Part shown: positions 43,359 to 48,910 of the stretch, piece by piece
Layout of the letters: every line of letters starts with the position of its first letter
Position numbering within the stretch: position 1 is the stretch's first letter
Assembly (NCBI GenBank): GCA_013203845.1
Contig: JABMPE010000274.1
Span: 1-48,910, forward strand
DNA length: 48,910 nt
Direction: 5' to 3'
Source: Rhodopirellula sp.
Lineage (GTDB): Bacteria > Planctomycetota > Planctomycetia > Planctomycetales > Planctomycetaceae
Notes under the pieces: generated by a model
Database searches by the model: none
What the model was told of the DNA's origin: nothing
The model's input: only the letters and a program-made list of their open reading frames with translations
Translations under genes and position numbers: made by a program

Positions 43359-44101
43359 GACGTAGCCTCCACGCATTGCTGCTGACCGTAATTTCGTTGC
43401 AGACCGTATCTGGCATCACTGTCGCCGCTGCAGAAATCAGAAACGACGACGAAGTAACCTCGACGGTGGCAGACGTCCTTTCCGATTCCGAGTACCGGCA
43501 TCTTCTGAAGGCTGAATCTGAAGAAGACGATGAATTCGAATTGCCTGAGTGGTTGAAGAGCATTCTGGAATGGTTGCTGACTCCTCGGGACGTTTCTCCT
43601 GCGGTCGATGCGGACTTCGATCTGGGAGGAATATTCTTTTACGGCAGTCTCGGCGTTCTTGTCGTCATCCTGATTGTGTTCATGTATTGGACATTGAACA
43701 TTGGCGACTCAACGGAAGTGGATCGACCATTTGCTGACGATGGCGACGACGAGGCGATCAATCCGTCGAGGCCGGCGGGGGAAGTACCGGCGAATGAATA
43801 CGCTCGGCGAGCGCAGACTGCTGCTGAATCTGGAGACTACCGAACGGCGATTCGTGAACTGGTGCTGGGTTCGATGAGCTGGACCGAGCGTGTTGGTCTG
43901 ATCCGGCATCGTCGAGGACTGACGAACCGCGACTACATTCGGGCAATCTGGCGGCACGTTGAACGGCGGGAATCCCTGCTGCAGATCGTCGCCGCGTTTG
44001 AACGGATTTTCTATGGCCATCGTGCGGCTGATCGATTGACGTTCGAAGCGTGCCTGTCGGAGTTCCAGAAATCATTCCTGTCGGAGGTGCAGGATGCTTA
44101 A
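43355..44101 (+). CDS. DUF4129-domain membrane protein (248 aa)
   Basis: DUF4129 is a soluble domain found at the C-terminus of transglutaminase-like and membrane proteins. A GTG start (43355) overlaps the upstream stop (GTGA). A signal-like hydrophobic N-terminus comes first (LHALLLTVISLQTVSGITVAAA), then a short acidic region, one transmembrane helix about 92-115 (IFFYGSLGVLVVILIVFMYW) and a helical domain from about 145 to the end, with YARRAQTAAESGDYRTAIRELVL and LTNRDYIRAIWRHVERRESL. The last helix (FEACLSEFQKSFLSEVQ) is the typical end. The domain is probably cytoplasmic, and its partner may be a neighbouring protein of this operon. Confidence 0.82.
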   Translation: MRRSLHALLLTVISLQTVSGITVAAAEIRNDDEVTSTVADVLSDSEYRHLLKAESEEDDEFELPEWLKSILEWLLTPRDVSPAVDADFDLGGIFFYGSLGVLVVILIVFMYWTLNIGDSTEVDRPFADDGDDEAINPSRPAGEVPANEYARRAQTAAESGDYRTAIRELVLGSMSWTERVGLIRHRRGLTNRDYIRAIWRHVERRESLLQIVAAFERIFYGHRAADRLTFEACLSEFQKSFLSEVQDA

Positions 44102-45425
44102 CCGACGACCTGAATTGTTCTGGCTGTTGACCGTGGGCATCGTCCTGCTACTCGCCGTCTGGTGGATCCCCGGATCCACCAGCGTTGACACCGATTCGTA
44201 TAGCGTTGCCTTTGGTGGCAAAAAAGTGCTCTATCAGGTGCTGCGACGACTGGATCAGAACGTAAGCCGCAGCTTCGATCAGTTGGTTCCTGAAGACGCT
44301 TATGCACGAGACCGGATTCTCATTCTCGGCCCGGCGCGATACCCGACTGAAAAAGAATGGGACTCAATTTATCGGGCAGTCATCGCGGGACACTCCGTTG
44401 TTTTTGCGGCACAGCATGGTGACCCGCAGTTCAAGGCCGGCCTGTTCGGCGTTGAAGTTGTCAGCGACTCGACGAAGCAGGATGTTCGTGACCTCGACGA
44501 GACCGCTGAGGACGAACCTACCTCGAAATTGAAAGACGCCTCTGAAGCCTCGCCCGATTCAGAGTCTCCTTCTGACAAGACCGCTGGCGAGCCAGTGACC
44601 TCTGACGAAGAAGAAAGTGCCGAACAGGAAGCCAAACGGTCAGCTGGACGTCTCGCAGAAATCTTTCAAGGTGCAAAGGCCACTTCCAGACTGCTCGAAG
44701 GCGAAGTCGCCTGGCGTTCTGCCGGAAAGATCAAGATGAACAACGACGACGGGTGGGATGTGCTCGTCGAGGTTGACTCTGAACCTCAGGCCGTGCAGCG
44801 AAAATTCGGATCGGGCACGTTCACGCTGGTTGCTTCTGACGACATTTTCAGCAACGGTGCGATGACGTCTCCGCAGCGAGCACTACTGGCATGGCGGCTG
44901 ATCGAATCGACGGCGACCGACGGCGAGACACTCTTCGACGAAACATTGAACAGCAGCGGCGTTCCGAAAGTGTTTGGCATCCTCTTTGATCCACTGTTTC
45001 GACCGATCACGCTGCAGTTCGTGCTGATCGCCATGCTGTTTGGATGGATGGGAAGTCGACGGTTCGGTCCGGCCAGACGTTCGTTGCACACGCGGCGGCG
45101 CAGTGTCGTCGAACATGCAGAAGCTGTTGGAGCGTTGTATTACCGGGCGGGCGCTGGCCCTCACGCCGTCAACTGCCTGCACGAGTTTCTGAAGCACGAA
45201 CTGCGAACGAAATTCGGTGCCACGATTCAGGTCGACAATGCGGAAACCGTCGCCAGACAGACGCTCGCTGACAAGCACGAAGTGCAGGAGTTGTTCGACT
45301 CAATCAGAACCTTTTCAACAGCCAAACGAGGCTCCACGACGGCTGCTCGTCTGCTGAAGCGTCTTTCCTGTCTGCTGGCCGGCATTCGGCAACAGGCTCG
45401 AAAACGCGGCAATCAGGACTCCTGA
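44094..45425 (+). CDS. DUF4350-domain membrane protein (443 aa)
   Basis: DUF4350 is an extracytoplasmic domain with a glutamine-amidotransferase-like fold. The start overlaps the upstream gene by eight bases. A first transmembrane helix spans about 8-25 (LFWLLTVGIVLLLAVWWIPG). The DUF4350 part follows (YSVAFGGKKVLYQVLRRL, ARDRILILGPARYPTEKEWDSI, AGHSVVFAAQHGDPQFKAGLFG). An acidic low-complexity insert covers about 130-180, and a second helix lies about 302-320 (PITLQFVLIAMLFGWMGS). The C-terminal 120 residues are cytoplasmic and basic. This is the usual partner of MoxR/DUF58/DUF4129 genes in planctomycetes and actinobacteria. Confidence 0.83.
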   Translation: MLNRRPELFWLLTVGIVLLLAVWWIPGSTSVDTDSYSVAFGGKKVLYQVLRRLDQNVSRSFDQLVPEDAYARDRILILGPARYPTEKEWDSIYRAVIAGHSVVFAAQHGDPQFKAGLFGVEVVSDSTKQDVRDLDETAEDEPTSKLKDASEASPDSESPSDKTAGEPVTSDEEESAEQEAKRSAGRLAEIFQGAKATSRLLEGEVAWRSAGKIKMNNDDGWDVLVEVDSEPQAVQRKFGSGTFTLVASDDIFSNGAMTSPQRALLAWRLIESTATDGETLFDETLNSSGVPKVFGILFDPLFRPITLQFVLIAMLFGWMGSRRFGPARRSLHTRRRSVVEHAEAVGALYYRAGAGPHAVNCLHEFLKHELRTKFGATIQVDNAETVARQTLADKHEVQELFDSIRTFSTAKRGSTTAARLLKRLSCLLAGIRQQARKRGNQDS

Positions 45426-45480
45426 TTTTCTGGCCGGACCAGTACCGGCATAAATCAATATTTTGAGGAATTTGCGAACC

Positions 45481-46440
45481 ATGGAATTCGAACAGGTTGA
45501 ATCGCTTTATCGCGAATGCGTCGACGAAATCGGCAAGGTCGTTGTCGGGCAAATGGAATTGATTGACGGCGTGCTGATCGCCTTGTTTTCCGAAGGTAGC
45601 GTCCTGATCGAAGGAGTGCCCGGCCTCGGTAAAACTCTTCTGGTCAACACGCTTTCGAAAGTCGTGTCGTGTTCTTTCGGACGAGTCCAGTTCACGCCTG
45701 ACCTGATGCCGTCCGACCTGACCGGACATAACATCTACAGCATGCAGGACCAGGAATTTCACTTCACGCCCGGGCCAGTGTTCACCAACCTGCTGCTGGC
45801 TGACGAGATCAACCGGTCTCCGCCGAAGACGCAGTCGTCATTGCTGGAAGTCATGGAAGAAAAGCAGGTCACCATTGACGGGGTCACTCGACAGCTCGAA
45901 CGCCCCTTTATGGTGCTGGCCACTCAGAATCCGCTCGAACACGAAGGCACGTATCCGCTGCCGGAAGCGCAGATCGATCGTTTCATGTTCAAGCTGGTGA
46001 TCGACTATCCGCCGCCCGCTGACGAACGTGATATTCTCGGCCATTACGCGGCGGGCAGGAATCCGCATCAGTTGAGTGGATTTGACATTCGTCCCGTCCT
46101 GTCAGCGGAAGACGTCATGTCGATTCAGCAGATCGCCTCAAAGGTGATCGTTGACGACAAGGTTCTGAATTACATCGTGGAGATCATTGATCGCACGCGC
46201 AACTGGCACTCGGTGTCTGTCGGCGCGAGCCCTCGAGGCGGCGTCAACATGCTGGTCGCAGGTCGAACACTCGCTGCCTGCCGTGGTCGGGATTTTGTCA
46301 CTCCGGACGACATCAAGGAAATCGCTCCCTGGGTGTTGCGACATCGCCTGCTGCTGAGGCCGGATATCGAAATTGAAGGCACAACCGGCGACGCCGTCAT
46401 TGCTGAAATTCTTGACAGCGTCAATGTTCCACGTGACTGA
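45481..46440 (+). CDS. MoxR-family AAA+ ATPase (319 aa)
   Basis: MoxR ATPases act with VWA or DUF58 proteins to activate or assemble complexes. Walker A is IEGVPGLGKT (45-52), Walker B LLLADEINR (103-111), then sensor 1 VLATQNPLEHEGTYPLPEAQIDRF and sensor 2 region GASPRGGVNML. The ATG at 45481 is preferred over a TTG at 45463, which would add six residues. It lies 55 bp after the DUF4350 gene and about 150 bp before the DUF58 gene, in the same direction. Confidence 0.95.
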   Translation: MEFEQVESLYRECVDEIGKVVVGQMELIDGVLIALFSEGSVLIEGVPGLGKTLLVNTLSKVVSCSFGRVQFTPDLMPSDLTGHNIYSMQDQEFHFTPGPVFTNLLLADEINRSPPKTQSSLLEVMEEKQVTIDGVTRQLERPFMVLATQNPLEHEGTYPLPEAQIDRFMFKLVIDYPPPADERDILGHYAAGRNPHQLSGFDIRPVLSAEDVMSIQQIASKVIVDDKVLNYIVEIIDRTRNWHSVSVGASPRGGVNMLVAGRTLAACRGRDFVTPDDIKEIAPWVLRHRLLLRPDIEIEGTTGDAVIAEILDSVNVPRD

Positions 46441-46590
46441 TGTGGCCCGCTGCTGGCAATCGTAAACCAGCAGCCGACCGCCTGAAGCCACCCGCAGAGG
46501 ACACTTTTGGGTCTCTGAGTTTCGCCGCCGCGTTCCTCGTATTGGCAATGCGTTGTGTAGTTGCTGCTGTAAAACAGCTGAAAGGTTCTG

Positions 46591-47901
46591 ATGACGCCGC
46601 GTCCGCGATTACTTCTGCTTGCCGTCCTTGTCATTCCGGTTCTGATTGCCGGAGTGTGGATGCCACCGTTGCGGCAGGCGGCCATTTTCTTCAACGCCAT
46701 ACTGGTCGCCCTGAGCGTCGCCGACCGCGTGAGCACACCCTCGTTGAAACGTCTCCGTGTGACTCGGGAGGTTTCCGAAGTGCTCAATGTCGGAACTCGA
46801 AATCCCGTCGTCATCCATGTCCGAAACACGACGGGAATGCCGATCACGGTAGAGATTCTCGATGAGTACCCCCAACCCGGCACCGTCAGCAATGAGGCCA
46901 TCAACTTAACGATCGAACCTCACCGTGAGCGGTTTGGCAGATACAGTTTTCTACCCGAAGAACGTGGCCGGTCAGAGTTCGCGGCGGTACATCTCCGCAG
47001 TATGAGCCGTTTCGGCCTCTGGACACTGATCGAGCGACGGGAGTTGTCGACTGCCGTGCGAATTCTTCCGGACATTCGATCGGTCTATCGTTACGAGCTG
47101 CTCGCGCGTCAGAACCGTCTGGAAGAGATGGGTTTGAAAATGCGACGCCTGCGAGGGCAGGGCAGCGACTTTGAACGACTTCGCGACTACCGGCGTGGCG
47201 ACGAACTGCGAAGGATCGACTGGAAAGCCACCTCGAAAAATCAGCGGCTGATCAGCCGTGAATACAACATCGAGCGAAATCAGAATGTCCTGCTGGCTGT
47301 TGATTGCGGACGCTCGATGCTGAACGAGTCTGAGGGGGTTTCGTACCTGGATCGAGTTCTGAACGCGTCGATCATGCTCAGCTATATCGCGCTGGGACAA
47401 AGCGATAATGTGGGCTTCCTGGCTTTTTCCAGCCGTATCGAACGCATGGTCAAGCCGGTTCGAGGCAAGCCAGGGATCCAGTCGGTGCTGCAGCAGTCGT
47501 TCGATCTCGAAGGTCGCCGTGAAGCGTCCGACTACACGCTCGCGATGGAACATCTATCGCGAAACTTCCGCAAACGGTCGCTGGTCATCCTGCTGACACA
47601 CGTCATCGACGAGCAGCATCTCGACACGATTCACGAAGCCCTCTGTTCAATCCGCTCGCCGCACCTCTTGATGTGCGTGTTCCTTCGCGATCTCGGCCTG
47701 ACTCACCTGGCGAACCGCATGCCCGAAACGGACGTCGATGGGTTTCAGAGCGCGGCAGCGGCGGAACTTCTGACGGCGGTCGAACGTAAAACAGCGACGC
47801 TCAAAGATCATGGAATCATGACGCTCAGCTCGCTGCCGGATCGGCTGACGGCTGACGTCATCAACGGCTACCTCGACGTCAAAGCGAGACATTTGATGTA
47901 G
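46591..47901 (+). CDS. DUF58 (VWA-like) protein (436 aa)
   Basis: DUF58 proteins are VWA-like partners of MoxR ATPases. An N-terminal membrane anchor is visible (LLLLAVLVIPVLIAGVW, and a second short hydrophobic stretch after it). The beta-rich domain follows, with ILDEYPQPG, RFGRYSFLPEERGRSEFA and SMSRFGLWTLIERREL. The DUF58 core motif is LRGQGSDFERLRDYRRGDELRRIDWKATSK, then the VWA-like metal site LLAVDCGRSM with LSYIALGQSDNVGFLAF. AAAGG lies about 8 bases upstream of the ATG. The 150-bp spacer before it has no gene. Confidence 0.9.
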   Translation: MTPRPRLLLLAVLVIPVLIAGVWMPPLRQAAIFFNAILVALSVADRVSTPSLKRLRVTREVSEVLNVGTRNPVVIHVRNTTGMPITVEILDEYPQPGTVSNEAINLTIEPHRERFGRYSFLPEERGRSEFAAVHLRSMSRFGLWTLIERRELSTAVRILPDIRSVYRYELLARQNRLEEMGLKMRRLRGQGSDFERLRDYRRGDELRRIDWKATSKNQRLISREYNIERNQNVLLAVDCGRSMLNESEGVSYLDRVLNASIMLSYIALGQSDNVGFLAFSSRIERMVKPVRGKPGIQSVLQQSFDLEGRREASDYTLAMEHLSRNFRKRSLVILLTHVIDEQHLDTIHEALCSIRSPHLLMCVFLRDLGLTHLANRMPETDVDGFQSAAAAELLTAVERKTATLKDHGIMTLSSLPDRLTADVINGYLDVKARHLM

Positions 47902-47917
47902 GTGGGATTTCTCCGAC

Positions 47918-48337
47918 TTACCCATGGTCCGGAGCCGGTTCAAAGCTGTCGATCAATTCCGGCGGAATGCGTCGCGGGACTCCATGCTGGCGACCGATGT
48001 AGGCCCAGTTTGTTTCCGCACGAGCCAGCAGTGCATCATCGTCCGGGCGACGAATCAGGTACTTCCTCAGCGACGTGACCTTCTGGAAGCCGGTGACCCA
48101 CGTTTCAACGACGATGGACTGGCCGGCAAAGCTCGGCGCGAGATACTCGATCGTATGAGACCTCACGACGAACGCCGATCCCTCTTCCACATAACGTTCC
48201 GGCGACCAGCCCTGCTCGGTTGAATGAGCGACAGCGGCGGACTGCATCCACCGGAGATATTCCAGATTGTTAACGTGCCCCTGCCCGTCGATTTCTTCTT
48301 CGCGAACAGTGTGCTCCCAGAAAAACACAGCGGGCAT
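47918..48337 (-). CDS. Acyl-CoA thioesterase-like protein (hotdog fold, 139 aa)
   Basis: The 4HBT hotdog family hydrolyses acyl-CoA or related thioesters. The fold's first strand-loop FWEHTVREEEIDGQGHVNNLEYLRWMQ carries the D-x(2)-GHVNN catalytic motif with Asp replaced by the sequence EEIDGQGHVNN; the central helix HTIEYLAPSFAGQSIVVETWV follows, and RAETNWAYIG is the usual late strand. No signal peptide. It lies opposite the DUF58 gene, in a convergent arrangement 16 bp apart. Confidence 0.85.
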   Translation of the reverse strand: MPAVFFWEHTVREEEIDGQGHVNNLEYLRWMQSAAVAHSTEQGWSPERYVEEGSAFVVRSHTIEYLAPSFAGQSIVVETWVTGFQKVTSLRKYLIRRPDDDALLARAETNWAYIGRQHGVPRRIPPELIDSFEPAPDHG

Positions 48338-48638
48338 GGACTTCTCCAGGTGAGTGATTTCGAATCAGCAGAGATCGCGATGGTAACCAGAGCTCACGGG
48401 ACCATGAAGTCGATCTTCGATGTCGGAACTCTCGATGTCCAGCACCAGATAATGGCGACGTGTCCCGAGTGACATGCTGCACCCGAATCCGGTCGACGGC
48501 GAAGGGCGAAAGGAAGAACTTCCTCTCGGAATCATTCCCCCTCGGGGTCGAATCTGAGCTAATCCAGTCGGGTCGTATTTCAGGGGGATGCACTTCAGTG
48601 GGAGATGTACCACGTATGCTTCTGATGTGTGGCAGGGC
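48338..48638. other. Intergenic region, about 300 bp
   Basis: No gene or clear hairpin is seen; the overlapping short frames are not convincing. The left end should hold the thioesterase promoter (minus strand). Confidence 0.35.
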
Positions 48639-48910
48639 TCAACTGCGTTCGAAAATCGCCAGTGTGTCAGCGATGCTGTTTCGATGAACGAGGACGACGG
48701 CGGTGTCTCCGGCTTTCAGTTGATCGTCTGCGCCGGGAACGCTGACAAAGTCTTCGCGAACCATCGCCGCGATCAGACAGCCGGGCAGTGAGACATCTTT
48801 CAATGGTGCCTTCGTAACCGGTGCCCCGGCAACGATTTCGACTTCCCAGACTTCAGCATCGCCTTTGGAGATCCCCGATCCAGCGATAATGACACCGCCC
48901 TGGACCATAC
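48639..48910 (-). CDS. TrkA-C (RCK_C) domain protein, partial at the window edge
   Basis: TrkA-C domains bind ligands and regulate potassium channels or transporters (Trk/Ktr), and also occur in other transporters. The visible 90 residues, which are the C-terminal end of the protein, show the domain: EVEIVAGAPVTKAPLKDVSLPGCLIAAMVREDFVSVPGADDQLKAGDTAVVLVHRNSI. The N-terminal part lies beyond base 48910, so the host protein (TrkA, a SLC13-type transporter or another RCK protein) cannot be told. Confidence 0.8.
   Translation of the reverse strand, partial: MVQGGVIIAGSGISKGDAEVWEVEIVAGAPVTKAPLKDVSLPGCLIAAMVREDFVSVPGADDQLKAGDTAVVLVHRNSIADTLAIFERS

Noticed and set aside
1-48910. tRNA, rRNA or CRISPR arrays
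   Set aside because: No cloverleaf, rRNA signature or regularly spaced repeats were found by eye on either strand.

Overview
The window looks like chromosomal DNA of a planctomycete (class Planctomycetia). The reasons are family content and style: a Tat-exported DUF1501 protein, a secreted DUF1080 protein, a secreted ceramidase-like protein, a short lipoprotein with a conserved-looking aromatic C-terminus, a MEKHLA-domain protein next to recG, and many long co-directional gene runs with ATGA/GTGA start-stop overlaps. The assignment is an inference from families; no rRNA, tRNA or CRISPR array was found.

Layout. 1-1255 (+): the 3' part of a group II intron whose reverse transcriptase/maturase is broken by a short in-frame insertion carrying a stop codon. 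1269-2112 (-): a two-gene cassette of unknown function (HTH-like protein plus small alpha/beta protein) whose 3' end abuts the intron. 2622-5412 (-): a threonine dehydratase-like enzyme and a tungsten-type aldehyde:ferredoxin oxidoreductase. 5489-12586 (-): a tightly coupled ABC-2 type export operon (HEAT-repeat secreted protein, double permease, ATPase, large membrane-anchored partner). 12682-16850 (-): an unrecognised TIM-barrel-like protein, RecG and MEKHLA. 16905-18920: two inverted-repeat elements of similar style around a zinc-ribbon protein and a secreted DUF1080 protein. 18939-22523 (-): quinone oxidoreductase, TlpA-like lipoprotein, CarA and an ArsR regulator.

22915-28044 (-) is housekeeping: murA, prmC, prfA, rpmE, lspA and a DksA/TraR-like protein. 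The order rpmE-prfA-prmC-murA joins translation termination (RF1 and its methyltransferase) with peptidoglycan precursor synthesis. 28447-33589 (-) holds an orphan four-PAS histidine kinase, a ceramidase-like protein, a stand-alone LigD-phosphoesterase-like protein and a sugar-isomerase-like TIM barrel. 34059-37500 holds a lipoprotein (+), leucyl aminopeptidase (-) and a single-span membrane protein (-). 37893-39245 (+) is DUF1501.

The last third, 40016-47901 (+), is a run of membrane and cytosolic genes: DUF5362-like, RDD, SpoIIM-like, six-span membrane protein, DUF4129, DUF4350, MoxR AAA+ ATPase and DUF58. From RDD to DUF4350 every junction overlaps, so these probably act together; MoxR plus DUF58 (VWA-like) suggests an ATP-driven assembly or envelope-remodelling machine. 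The window closes with an acyl-CoA thioesterase-like protein and the C-terminal part of a TrkA-C domain protein (both -).
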